Origin: Acidisoma sp. L85
GTDB lineage: Bacteria; Pseudomonadota; Alphaproteobacteria; Acetobacterales; Acetobacteraceae
NCBI RefSeq assembly: GCF_009765865.1
Contig: NZ_LMUQ01000049.1
Location: 74,351-138,350, forward strand
Direction of reading: 5' to 3'
DNA length: 64,000 nucleotides
How positions within the stretch are numbered: position 1 is the first letter of the stretch; the number at the start of each line of letters is the position of its first letter. Positions 54,943-63,766 of the stretch are shown here, piece after piece. The notes beneath the pieces were generated by a model, which saw only the letters and a list, made by a program, of their open reading frames with translations, was not told the origin of the DNA and did not search any database. The position numbers and the translations under genes are program-made.

Positions 54943-56175
54943 ATGGACGTAACAAGACGCACGATCCTCGGCAGTGCCGCGGCGGCTACGGCCGCCAGCT
55001 TGCCGATTCTAAAGGCCCGCGCTGCCGGAAAGTTCCTGACGATCGGCGTTTGCAGCGATTTCTCCGGCACCTATAGCGATGTTGGCGGCGAGACATCCGT
55101 CGCCTGCGTGCGGCAGGCATTGGAGGACTATGGCGCCACCGCCAAAGGCTATAACGTCAAGGTCATCAAGGGTGATCACCAGAACAAGCCCGATGTCGGC
55201 GCTGGGCTGGCGCGTCAGTGGTTCGATAGCGGCGTCGATCTGCTCATCGATGTTCCCAATTCCGCCGTCGGACTGGCGATCGCGGGCGTCGCGGCAGCCA
55301 AGAACAAAGCCTATATCAACTCGAACGCGGCCACTTCTGCCCTGACCGGGCCTAAATGCAACGCGAATACGATTCACTGGACCTATGACACCTATATGCT
55401 CTCGCATTCCACCGGCGGGGCAATGGTGGCGGCTGGCGGCAAGAGCTGGTACTTCATAACCGCCAACTATGCCTTCGGGCAGCTGCTGCGCGACCAGACC
55501 TCGGCGGTGATCAAAGCGGCTGGCGGCACGGTTGTCGGTGGTGTCGCCTACCCATTTCCGCAGACGACGGATTTCTCGTCTTTCCTGGTGCAAGCGCAGT
55601 CCTCGGGGGCGCAGGTTCTTGGGCTTGCGAATGCCGGCAAGGATACGGTGAACTCGATCAAGCAGGCGCATCAGTTTGGCATCACGCAAAGCGGGATGAA
55701 GATCGCCGGTTTGCTGATCTACCTGAACGATGTGCATGGCATGGGCCTGGACATCGCGCAGGGTCTTGTCCTGACCGAGAGCTTCTACTGGAATATGAAC
55801 GACAAGACGCGGGCCTTCACCAAGCGCGTCCTGCCGAAGACGCCGAACAACTATCCCTCCATGGCGCAGGCTGGCTGCTATAGTGGTACGCTGCATTTTA
55901 TGAAGGCGGTCGATGCGATCGGCATTGACGCGGCCAATAAGAGCGGTATCGCGATTGTCGAGCAGATGAAAAAGATGCCCACGGATGACGATGCCTTCGG
56001 ACATTGCTCGGTGCGCGAGGACGGGAGGTTCATGTGTCCATCCTATCTCTTCCGCGTGAAGAAGCCCGGCGAGAGCAATATCCCCTGGGATTACTACGAT
56101 CTGCTGCACACAACGCCGGCGGACCAGACCTTCGCCCCACTGGCGACTGAAGGCTGTCCTCTTGTGAAAGCCTGA
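54943..56175 (+). CDS. Liv-type ABC transporter substrate-binding protein
   Basis: A 410-residue exported binding protein of the periplasmic-binding-protein type I (LivJ-like) fold. The N-terminus has a twin-arginine signal (VTRRTILGSAAAATAAS), so it may be exported folded. KFLTIGVCSDFSGTYSDVGG opens the mature domain. Large binding proteins of this group (about 400 residues) often bind amides, urea or aromatic acids rather than leucine. The ATG 54943 has an AGGGAGAA site. It lies between the ATPases and permeases. Confidence 0.88.
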   Translation: MDVTRRTILGSAAAATAASLPILKARAAGKFLTIGVCSDFSGTYSDVGGETSVACVRQALEDYGATAKGYNVKVIKGDHQNKPDVGAGLARQWFDSGVDLLIDVPNSAVGLAIAGVAAAKNKAYINSNAATSALTGPKCNANTIHWTYDTYMLSHSTGGAMVAAGGKSWYFITANYAFGQLLRDQTSAVIKAAGGTVVGGVAYPFPQTTDFSSFLVQAQSSGAQVLGLANAGKDTVNSIKQAHQFGITQSGMKIAGLLIYLNDVHGMGLDIAQGLVLTESFYWNMNDKTRAFTKRVLPKTPNNYPSMAQAGCYSGTLHFMKAVDAIGIDAANKSGIAIVEQMKKMPTDDDAFGHCSVREDGRFMCPSYLFRVKKPGESNIPWDYYDLLHTTPADQTFAPLATEGCPLVKA

Positions 56176-56189
56176 GGGCAGCGCCCGCC

Positions 56190-57077
56190 ATGGTGATGAT
56201 CTTCGGCAAGCCGCTGCCGTTGTTGTTCGGGCAGCTCCTGCTCGGCATCATCAACGGCTCATTCTACGCGATGCTTTCGATGGGGCTCGCGATCATCTTC
56301 GGCTTGCTGAACATCATCAACTTTGCCCATGGCGCGATGTTCATGGTGGGCGCTTTCGTTGCCTGGGGGCTGTTCACCTATCTGGGTATCGGCTTCTGGG
56401 CGGCGCTGGTCTGCGCCCCCATTATTGTGGGCGTTTTCGGCTTGCTTCTGGAGCGGGCTTTCATCAGGCGGATCTACAAGCTCGATATTCTCTACGGCCT
56501 TCTGCTGACCTTTGGCATGGCTCAGGTGCTGCAAGGTCTGGCCACAAACTACTTCGGCAGCTCTGGGGTTAGCTACAATGCGCCGAACGCCCTTTCGGGC
56601 GTGCTGAAGCTCGGCTTCATGTATCTGCCGGTCTATCGCGGCTTTGTGGTGGTTGCCGCAATCATCATCTGCTTCGTGACCTGGTTCGCGGTCGAGAAAA
56701 CGCGGCTCGGGGCTTTGCTGCGCGCGGCCACCGAAAACCCGTCGCTCGTGCAATCCTTCGGTGTGAACGTGCCACGTCTCATCGCACTCACCTTCGGCGC
56801 CGGTGTCGCCCTCGCGGCCCTTGCGGGCGTGCTTGCGGCGCCGCTCTATTCGGTCAATCCGGATATGGGCGCTCAACTTATCGACACCGTTTTCGCGGTC
56901 GTCGTCATCGGCGGGATGGGCTCGATCGGTGGAGCGATCCTCACGGGATTCGGGCTTGGCATCATCGAGGGTTTTACCGACGTGTTTTATCCGCAAGGCT
57001 CGGCGGTCGTTGTGTTCGTGGTGATGGCGATCGTGCTGCTGGCCCGGCCCGCCGGCCTTTTTGGCAAGGTCGCCTGA
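56190..57077 (+). CDS. livH: Liv-type ABC transporter permease LivH-like
   Basis: A 295-residue permease with the LivH start LLLGIINGSFYAMLSMGLAI, FGLLNIINFAHGAMFM and the coupling loop TRLGALLRAATENPSLVQSF. Its stop is directly followed by the livM ATG with no gap. Confidence 0.92.
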   Translation: MVMIFGKPLPLLFGQLLLGIINGSFYAMLSMGLAIIFGLLNIINFAHGAMFMVGAFVAWGLFTYLGIGFWAALVCAPIIVGVFGLLLERAFIRRIYKLDILYGLLLTFGMAQVLQGLATNYFGSSGVSYNAPNALSGVLKLGFMYLPVYRGFVVVAAIIICFVTWFAVEKTRLGALLRAATENPSLVQSFGVNVPRLIALTFGAGVALAALAGVLAAPLYSVNPDMGAQLIDTVFAVVVIGGMGSIGGAILTGFGLGIIEGFTDVFYPQGSAVVVFVVMAIVLLARPAGLFGKVA

Positions 57078-58013
57078 ATGTTTGGCCTGACGCGACACCA
57101 GTTGCTGGGTTTCGCCGTCCTCGTCGTCGTGGTGATCGCGGCGCCCTTTGTCCTGTATCCGATCGTGGTCATGCAGGTGATGTGCTACGCGATCTTCGCC
57201 ATGGGAACGAATCTCCTGATGGGCTCGGTGGGGCTGCTGTCGCTGGGACAGGCGGCCTATTTCGGTCTGGGCGGCTACGTCGCCGGCTACCTTGTGGAAT
57301 CCCTTGGTCTGACGCCGGAGGTTGGGATCATCGCGGGCGCTCTCGCGGGGGCCGCGCTTGGCACGGTTTTCGGCTGGCTCTCGATCCGTCGGCAGACAAT
57401 CTATTTCGCGATGATCACGCTGGCCTTGGCGCAGATCATTTATTTCTTCGCCGTGCAGCTGACCGATTTCACCGGTGGCGAGAACGGCATTCAAGGCATC
57501 CCGCGCGGCAAGCTTTTCGATGTCTTCCCGCTGACCAGAGATCTCGCGATCTATGTCGTCGTCGCGGTCATTTTTCTCGCCGCGTTTCTATTCGTCTATC
57601 GTGTGGTGCATTCGCCCTTTGGCCAGGTCGTTAAAGCGATCCGGGACAATGAGCCGCGCGCCATTTCGCTCGGCTACAAAGCGACGAACTATAAGTGGGT
57701 CATCTTCATCCTCGCCGCGACCCTTGCCGGTATCGCGGGGGGAACGAAGGCCATGGTCATGGGCATACAAACACTTTCGGATGTGGGCACCAGCGTCTCG
57801 GGGCTAGTCGTGCTTATGGTTCTGCTGGGCGGGATCGGGACTATTTTCGGACCGATCATCGGCGCTTTGATCGTCGTCGCGATGCAGTATTATCTGGCGC
57901 CCTTCGGGGCTTGGGTCGTGGTGATCCAGGGCGCTATCTTCATGATCTGCGTGCTGGTTTTCCGCAGAGGTATCATCGGCGAGCTGGCCTATCGGTTGCG
58001 CGCCGAATTATGA
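57078..58013 (+). CDS. livM: Liv-type ABC transporter permease LivM-like
   Basis: A 311-residue permease with LLMGSVGLLSLGQAAYFGLGGY and the coupling loop SPFGQVVKAIRDNEPRAISLG, both typical of LivM. It ends the transporter set, tail to tail with the sugar-type permease 12 bases away. Confidence 0.92.
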   Translation: MFGLTRHQLLGFAVLVVVVIAAPFVLYPIVVMQVMCYAIFAMGTNLLMGSVGLLSLGQAAYFGLGGYVAGYLVESLGLTPEVGIIAGALAGAALGTVFGWLSIRRQTIYFAMITLALAQIIYFFAVQLTDFTGGENGIQGIPRGKLFDVFPLTRDLAIYVVVAVIFLAAFLFVYRVVHSPFGQVVKAIRDNEPRAISLGYKATNYKWVIFILAATLAGIAGGTKAMVMGIQTLSDVGTSVSGLVVLMVLLGGIGTIFGPIIGALIVVAMQYYLAPFGAWVVVIQGAIFMICVLVFRRGIIGELAYRLRAEL

Positions 58014-58025
58014 CGCGCTGCCGGA

Positions 58026-59057
58026 CTACCGCTCCGCGTCTTCTCGCCCGTACAGCAACAACAGCACGAGAATGATCACGCCGTAGATGATGCTGCGCCC
58101 GTATTCGGGCATGTTCATCGCCATAAGCACGCTGACCAGCGTCACCAGGCTGATCGCGCCGGCGGCACTGCCGATATAATTTCCCCGCCCGCCCAGGATC
58201 GACGCCCCACCGATCACCACGGCGGCGATCGATTGGAAAAGATAGGGGTCGCCCATGCCGAGCGCCGCCTGTCCGCCATAACCGACCAGCACGATGCCGG
58301 CCAGGGCGGAGAAGAGGCCGCTCAACGCATAGAGTCCGATCGTGCAGGTCGTGACATCGACGCCCGCGAGGAAACTGGCGCGGGGGCTGTTGCCGATCGC
58401 GTAGGTCCGGCGGCCGAAGGTGGTCATGCTCAGGACGACCGAGACGAGCACGATCACCACCAACCACAGCAGCAGCGCGGTCGGGATGCCGAAGAGCGAG
58501 TCATGCACCGCCGCTTGAACCACCGGCGGCGCGTAGGAGCCACAAGCGGCGCAGGTCATCCCGCCGCTGAAGCCGAGCGTGAGGCCCTCCATGATGCCGT
58601 TCATGGCAAGGGTCATCACCACCGCCGGCACACCGAGCAGGACGATGCCGGCCCCATTCAGCATGCCGACCAAAGTCCCCATGCCGAGAGTCAGTAGCAA
58701 AGCGGGAATGGCGCGGGCGTTACTCCCCAACGAGGAGGTCACCATGAGGATGGAGGCGCCGTTCAGAACCCAAGGCACTGAAAGGTCGATACCGCCGATC
58801 AGGATGACGAAGGTTTGCCCTGCCGCCACGAGACCGACGAAAGAGGCGATCGTCAGCACGGCGCGAATACCAGAGGGGCTCGCGAAACCCGGCCGCACCG
58901 CCTGGCCGATCGCGAACAGCACAATGGACGCCAAGAGCGCGTAGAGGATGCGGCGCCGCGTGGGTGAGCCGAGGAGGCGCAGAAGCAGAGGCGCGTCTTG
59001 GCCTGTTGGCACGGGAGTTTCGGGTCCCGGCATTACGGGCTCCGCTGATGACGCCAT
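58026..59057 (-). CDS. Ribose/galactose-type ABC transporter permease (RbsC family), copy 2
   Basis: A 343-residue permease of the BPD_transp_2 type. FVILIGGIDLSVPWVLNGAS and GRRTYAIGNSPRASFLAGVD are RbsC-family blocks; GGASILGGRGNYIGSAAGA is the conserved C-terminal region. Its ATG overlaps the stop of the first permease as TAATG. Two different permeases suggest a heterodimeric channel. Confidence 0.9.
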   Translation of the reverse strand: MASSAEPVMPGPETPVPTGQDAPLLLRLLGSPTRRRILYALLASIVLFAIGQAVRPGFASPSGIRAVLTIASFVGLVAAGQTFVILIGGIDLSVPWVLNGASILMVTSSLGSNARAIPALLLTLGMGTLVGMLNGAGIVLLGVPAVVMTLAMNGIMEGLTLGFSGGMTCAACGSYAPPVVQAAVHDSLFGIPTALLLWLVVIVLVSVVLSMTTFGRRTYAIGNSPRASFLAGVDVTTCTIGLYALSGLFSALAGIVLVGYGGQAALGMGDPYLFQSIAAVVIGGASILGGRGNYIGSAAGAISLVTLVSVLMAMNMPEYGRSIIYGVIILVLLLLYGREDAER

Positions 59058-60130
59058 TAGTAGCGCCTCCGCAATAGATGGCCGATGCCACCGACCAGCA
59101 CGACGGCCGCGATCAGGAAAACGCCCTCGTAGAAGCTTTGATACAGGGGGTCGATATGCGCGAAGAACAGAATGTTCACGATCATGCTGCTGACGAAAGC
59201 GCCGAAGATCGCGCCGATACCGCTGCCGCGCCCGCCGAATAGGCTGACGCCGCCCAACACAGCCGCGACGATCGAGGTCAGCGTATAAGTATTGCCGGCG
59301 GTGGCGTCTCCGGCGGTCGCGGTCGCCGCGAGAAACAGCCCGGCCGCGCCGGAGCAGACGCCGCCCAGCACGTAAGCCAGGATACGGACCGACGCGACTG
59401 GCACGCCAATGGCGGCGGCGCCGGCGGCGTCATTGCCGATCGCGTAGACGCCGACCCCGAAACGCGTGCGGCGGAACATCCACCACATGACGGCCAAGGC
59501 GACGAGCCACAATACGGAGGTCGGCCAATTCGGATTGGCGAGCAGGTTGGTGTAGCCCTGCGGCACCGCACCTCCCGGTTGGGGCAGGACCCGAATCGCT
59601 ATGCCCTGGAAGATCGAGAGTGTGGCGAGCGTCACGAGGATCGGCTGCAGCCGCCCGAGCGTCACGAGAAGGCCGTTGATCAACCCGCAGACTCCGCCGA
59701 CAGCCAGCACCAGAAGGGAGCCCAGGATCATCGTGCCGATCGAGCCAGTTCCCGGCTGCCCGGCATGTCCCCAGGCGGAGCCGTCGAGCGTGATCGCGGC
59801 GAGCCCATTGGTGAGGTCAATCACGCCGCCGACGGACAAGTCGATGCCGCGTGTCAGCACAACCAGAGTTTGGGCAACGGCCGCCAATACCAGCGGCAAG
59901 GTGGAGTTCACGGTCGAGGTCAGCTCGAAACCGCCGGGCAGATGGCGCTGCGCGATCAGAAAGACCACACAGTAAAGAATGACCGCGATGCCGAGCATGG
60001 TCGCCGCGAGGAAAAGCCCGGCCTCCTGCGCTAGCCGGTGAACCCAGCGCGGCCTTCTATTGTCCGACACGGCGCGGGGCTCAGGTGGCAATTCGATCAC
60101 GCACGGCGGCCGAGACGATAATTTCGGCAT
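59057..60130 (-). CDS. Ribose/galactose-type ABC transporter permease (RbsC family), copy 1
   Basis: A 357-residue RbsC-family permease: TLVVLTRGIDLSVGGVIDLT, FGVGVYAIGNDAAGAAAIGV, and GGVSLFGGRGSGIGAIFGA. From ATG 60130 it overlaps the ATPase gene by 50 bases; a GTG at 60070 would remove the overlap but has no ribosome binding site. It lies between the ATPase and the second permease. Confidence 0.89.
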   Translation of the reverse strand: MPKLSSRPPCVIELPPEPRAVSDNRRPRWVHRLAQEAGLFLAATMLGIAVILYCVVFLIAQRHLPGGFELTSTVNSTLPLVLAAVAQTLVVLTRGIDLSVGGVIDLTNGLAAITLDGSAWGHAGQPGTGSIGTMILGSLLVLAVGGVCGLINGLLVTLGRLQPILVTLATLSIFQGIAIRVLPQPGGAVPQGYTNLLANPNWPTSVLWLVALAVMWWMFRRTRFGVGVYAIGNDAAGAAAIGVPVASVRILAYVLGGVCSGAAGLFLAATATAGDATAGNTYTLTSIVAAVLGGVSLFGGRGSGIGAIFGAFVSSMIVNILFFAHIDPLYQSFYEGVFLIAAVVLVGGIGHLLRRRY

Positions 60131-61598
60131 CGAGTTCCGCGCCGCTCAACTCGGCGGCGATCCGGCCTTCGCGCATCACCAGCACGCGGTGAGACAAATG
60201 CGCCAATTCCTCGGCGTCGGAGGAATAGAGCATGATCGCGCGGCCTTCCTTCGCAAGTCTCATAATAAGTTCGTATATTTCATGCTTGGTCGCGACATCG
60301 ACCCCGCGCGTGACATCGTAGAGCAGGAAGATGTTCGGCTCCGCGAGCAGCCAGCGGCCGAGCAAAACCTTCTGCTGGTTGCCGCCACTCAGCGCGCCTA
60401 CGGGGTTCGATAGTCCGGGCGTTCGCACCCGCAGCCGGTCGATCAAACCTTGCGCGAGTTGCCTTTCCCGCACATGCCGCAAGATCGAGAAGCGCGCCAG
60501 GCGGCGCAGCACGGCGAGGGTCGCATTGTCCCGCACGCTCATCGCGAGGAGCAGCCCTTCGGTCTTGCGGTCCTCAGGCACCAGCGCGATTCCGTGGCGC
60601 ATCGCCTCCCGCGGATTTCGGATGCGAACCGCTTTGCCGCCGACCTCGACAGTGCCCGCTATCATCTTCTCAGCGCCGAAAAGACTAAAGAAGAGTTCGC
60701 GATGACCGTGCCCGGCTAAGCCCCCAAGCCCGAGGATTTCACCTTTGCGCAGCTCCAGCGAGACATCACGCACGCCACGCGCATTGTATGACTTGAGGGC
60801 CAGTGCGGGAACGGCCGGCGGCGGCGGCGGGCGCTGGGGATAGAGCGCCTCAAGCCGGCGGCCGGTCATGAGCGTGACCGCGTCATCCTCGGGCAATTCC
60901 TTGAAGGTCCCGACATTGCGCCCGCTGCGAAAGACTGTGATGCGGTCGGCGATGTCGCGGATTTCGTTCCAGCGGTGGGAGGTAAAGACCAGGGCCGTGC
61001 CACGGTCGCGCAGCCGCCTGATCTGGCCGAAGAGCCACACGACCTCGCGCTCGACGAGGGAGGATGTCGGTTCGTCGAGGAACAGGATGTCCGGTTCGTA
61101 GCTGATGGCGCGTACGATCTCGACAGTCTGGCGCTGAGAGAGAGGGATGTCCTCGACCAAGGCGAGCGGATCGATGTGCTCCGCCCCGAGAGCCGCCAGG
61201 GTGTCTTCCGCTCGCCGTTCCATGCCGCGGCGGTCGATCAGACCTAGGCGCGACCGTGGTTCGCGGCCGATCATGAGGTTCTCGGCGACGGACATCCAGG
61301 GCAGCAGCGTCAGTTCCTGGAAGACCGTCCAGACGCCGAGGCGATGGGCGGCGTCCGGACCTGCGAATTTTACCTCCCGGCCGCCGACACTAACGGTTCC
61401 GGTATCGGCGCGCGTTCGGCCGCCCAATATCTTGATGAGCGTGCTTTTGCCCGCGCCGTTTTCGCCGACCAGCGCATGCACCTCACCCGCGACCGCCGAC
61501 ATCGAAGCGTCATTCAGCGCATGGACGCCGCCATAGGAGCGGCTGAGCCCGCGACCCTCGATCGCGGGCTCAGCCTGAACGCCGTCTAACTCAGCCAT
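60081..61598 (-). CDS. Sugar ABC transporter ATPase with two nucleotide-binding domains (RbsA/MglA family)
   Basis: A 505-residue tandem ATPase. The first domain has Walker A GENGAGKST and Walker B ILFLDEPTSSL, with a weak signature (PLSQRQTVEI). The second domain has a good signature (LSGGNQQKVLLGR), but its Walker B reads FLLYDVTRGVDV instead of LDEPTRGVD, so the Walker B Asp and the catalytic Glu are changed. In this family one site is often degenerate. The second domain also has the usual RbsA-type divergent P-loop (GGLAGHGHRELF). It supplies energy to the two permeases that follow. Confidence 0.9.
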   Translation of the reverse strand: MAELDGVQAEPAIEGRGLSRSYGGVHALNDASMSAVAGEVHALVGENGAGKSTLIKILGGRTRADTGTVSVGGREVKFAGPDAAHRLGVWTVFQELTLLPWMSVAENLMIGREPRSRLGLIDRRGMERRAEDTLAALGAEHIDPLALVEDIPLSQRQTVEIVRAISYEPDILFLDEPTSSLVEREVVWLFGQIRRLRDRGTALVFTSHRWNEIRDIADRITVFRSGRNVGTFKELPEDDAVTLMTGRRLEALYPQRPPPPPAVPALALKSYNARGVRDVSLELRKGEILGLGGLAGHGHRELFFSLFGAEKMIAGTVEVGGKAVRIRNPREAMRHGIALVPEDRKTEGLLLAMSVRDNATLAVLRRLARFSILRHVRERQLAQGLIDRLRVRTPGLSNPVGALSGGNQQKVLLGRWLLAEPNIFLLYDVTRGVDVATKHEIYELIMRLAKEGRAIMLYSSDAEELAHLSHRVLVMREGRIAAELSGAELDAEIIVSAAVRDRIAT

Positions 61599-61631
61599 CC
61601 CGATCCTGCTCGCGGGTCGCGGCCTCGGGCG

Positions 61632-62732
61632 CTATGCGGCCGGAAGGTTGACGTTGAGGGTACCGGGGCAGGGCGTTCCGGAAAGCGCCGCCTCGATGCA
61701 GAGCTTGACGATGGCGTTCGGGCCGGAATCGGTGAAGTCGTCAAAGAAGCTGTCCGGCTGGTCGGGGAATACCGTCTCGCCGACTTTCACGGTTTCGTCG
61801 GTCACGATGGCGAGCGGCAGATCGATGCTCTTCTTCGGGTATTGGCCGGCCAGAATACGGCGTGCGAGTTCCAGAGAGACAACGGACATAAAGGGCGGTG
61901 AGCCGATCGAGATGCCTTTGATTTTCTGGCCCTGATAGCCGATCATGAATTTGCGGAAGCCGTTCTCGCATTCACCGGCGGTTGGCGGCAGCGGGGTCCG
62001 CCCGGCGGAGATAAACGCCTTAAGCACGCCATCCGTGCCGCCCTGGCACCAGATGCCATCGATCTTGGGTAGCGAGGGCAATACGGCGGCGGTGTTCCGT
62101 TCGGCCGTCGAACTGTCCCACATGCCCGTATAACGGTTGACCACCTTGATGTTCGGATATTGCGCCCAGACGCTATCGGCGCCCTTGTTGCGATCGAGAT
62201 CCACCTGAGTTCCGGCGACACCCGTCACCATGATGACATTGCCGGTGCCGTTCATTTGCTTGGCCAGCCACGCGGCAAGGGTCTTCCCGAGGTCGAATTG
62301 GCTGACATTGACCGAGAGCACGCCAGGCGCCGTCACGAGATTATCGAAAGCGATGACCACGATACCGCGTGACACTGCCTGGTGCAGGATTCCGTTCAGA
62401 CCCGTAGGGGATGCCGCATCGATGATGATCGCATCGACTTCCTGCGCAATCAGGTTCGAGAGCTGTTGCGACTGCGTACTAACGCTGTTGCCCGAATTGA
62501 ACCATGTGCCCTTCACATCCGACTTGAAGGGCTCCATCTGGAGCGCGGCCTTGAAGACGTTCTCCATTTCGAGGCGCCATTTATTGCCGATATAGGAATT
62601 CGAGAGCGCGATCTTATATGGCTTTGTGGCGGCTGCCAGGGCTGGGGTGGACAATCGTCCGCCCAGGCCCAAACCCAGGAGACCGGCACTACCAAGTTGG
62701 ACGACAGAGCGGCGCGCGAGTAGTTTACTCAC
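61632..62732 (-). CDS. Sugar-type ABC transporter substrate-binding protein
   Basis: A 366-residue exported protein of the RbsB-like type I binding fold. A signal sequence spans about residues 1-33 (ARRSVVQLGSAGLLGLGLGG), with mature PYKIALSNSYIGNKWRLEME; QEVDAIIIDAASPTGLNGIL and VVIAFDN are family blocks. The GTG 62732 is chosen for its GGGGGAAACG ribosome binding site rather than the ATG 60 bases upstream. First gene of the minus-strand importer operon; divergent from the aldolase gene. The sugar is unknown. Confidence 0.9.
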   Translation of the reverse strand: MSKLLARRSVVQLGSAGLLGLGLGGRLSTPALAAATKPYKIALSNSYIGNKWRLEMENVFKAALQMEPFKSDVKGTWFNSGNSVSTQSQQLSNLIAQEVDAIIIDAASPTGLNGILHQAVSRGIVVIAFDNLVTAPGVLSVNVSQFDLGKTLAAWLAKQMNGTGNVIMVTGVAGTQVDLDRNKGADSVWAQYPNIKVVNRYTGMWDSSTAERNTAAVLPSLPKIDGIWCQGGTDGVLKAFISAGRTPLPPTAGECENGFRKFMIGYQGQKIKGISIGSPPFMSVVSLELARRILAGQYPKKSIDLPLAIVTDETVKVGETVFPDQPDSFFDDFTDSGPNAIVKLCIEAALSGTPCPGTLNVNLPAA

Positions 62733-62887
62733 TTCGTTTCCCCCAATAAACCTGCATTTTCGCGCACTATCAACCAATCGCATCGACCTCACAACTCCCC
62801 AATTCGCGTCGGAGAGCGATCTTGACGGCTCGCCTTTCGCGCAATCGTCACTAAGGTCGGTCCGGCAATTTCGAGGCGATCGCTGTC

Positions 62888-63646
62888 ATGCCAAACAAGC
62901 TGAAGCAGATCTGGGCCAGCGGTGGCGCGGCCATCAATGGCTGGCTTGCCATCCCAAATGGCTTCTCGGCCGAGGTGCTGGCGCAATGCGGCTGGGACAG
63001 CGTGACCGTGGACCTGCAACACGGCGTGCAGGATTACCTTTCCATGGTCACCTGCTTCCAGGCCATCCAGGTGCATCCGGTAATGCCCATGGTCCGACTG
63101 CCCTGGAACGAGCCCGGCATCATCGGCAAGGTGCTCGATGCCGGCGCCTACGGCGTGATTTGTCCGATGGTCAATACGGCCGAACAGGCGCGGGCCTTCG
63201 TCGCGGCTGCCCTCTATCCGCCCGCCGGAACGCGCTCCAACGGTCCGATCCGCGCCGGGATTTACGGCGTTACGACGGGCTACCAGAAGACCGCGAATGT
63301 CGAGACCTTGCGCATCCCGATGATCGAGACCGGCGAGGCGGTTTCCAATCTGGAAGCGATCCTGGACGTCGCGGGCGTGGATGCCGTCTATATCGGTCCG
63401 TCCGACCTCGGCTTCTCGCTTGGCCTTGTGCCGGTGCTGGACCGCGAGGAAAAGCAGATCCTCGATATCTACGAAAAAGTGGTGCGTGAAACCGCGAAGC
63501 GCGGCCTGGCCGCCGGAGTTCACTGCGGCACGGCCGCTTATGCGAAACGGGCGATCGGCATGGGTTTCAAGCTCGTCACGATCGGAAGCGACAGCGTTTT
63601 CATTGGGGCGGGGTCACGCCAGGCGATCGCAGAAGTTCGCGGCTGA
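62888..63646 (+). CDS. HpcH/HpaI-family class II aldolase
   Basis: A 252-residue aldolase with its catalytic residues at family positions: His45 (DLQHG), Arg70 (MVRLPW), Glu147 (PMIETGE) and Asp173 (GPSDLGFSLG); the last two bind the metal. Enzymes of this family split 4-hydroxy-2-oxo acids into pyruvate and an aldehyde, e.g. 2-keto-3-deoxy-rhamnonate or 4-hydroxy-2-oxoheptanedioate. Divergence from the sugar-type importer suggests a role in breaking down its substrate; this is inference. Confidence 0.9.
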   Translation: MPNKLKQIWASGGAAINGWLAIPNGFSAEVLAQCGWDSVTVDLQHGVQDYLSMVTCFQAIQVHPVMPMVRLPWNEPGIIGKVLDAGAYGVICPMVNTAEQARAFVAAALYPPAGTRSNGPIRAGIYGVTTGYQKTANVETLRIPMIETGEAVSNLEAILDVAGVDAVYIGPSDLGFSLGLVPVLDREEKQILDIYEKVVRETAKRGLAAGVHCGTAAYAKRAIGMGFKLVTIGSDSVFIGAGSRQAIAEVRG

Positions 63647-63704
63647 GGTTTGTGCTGACCGGCCAAAAGCCGTTTTCAACGCCTCTGGCCATCAGGCGGC
63701 TCGA

Positions 63705-63736
63705 CCGGTGCCCTGCTGTTAGCGGCATGGCACCGG
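63705..63736. terminator. Strong hairpin between convergent genes
   Basis: CCGGTGCC pairs perfectly with GGCACCGG, and the loop holds a further stem TGCTG-TTAG-CGGCA. It lies in the 120-base gap between the convergent aldolase and NIPSNAP genes. There is no T-run on the plus strand. A small CGGC-N5-GCCG hairpin followed by TTTT lies at 63660-63676. Together they fit a two-way terminator zone. Confidence 0.5.
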
Positions 63737-63766
63737 CGAGAGGCCGCCCCGGCTTTAGGAGTTCGG

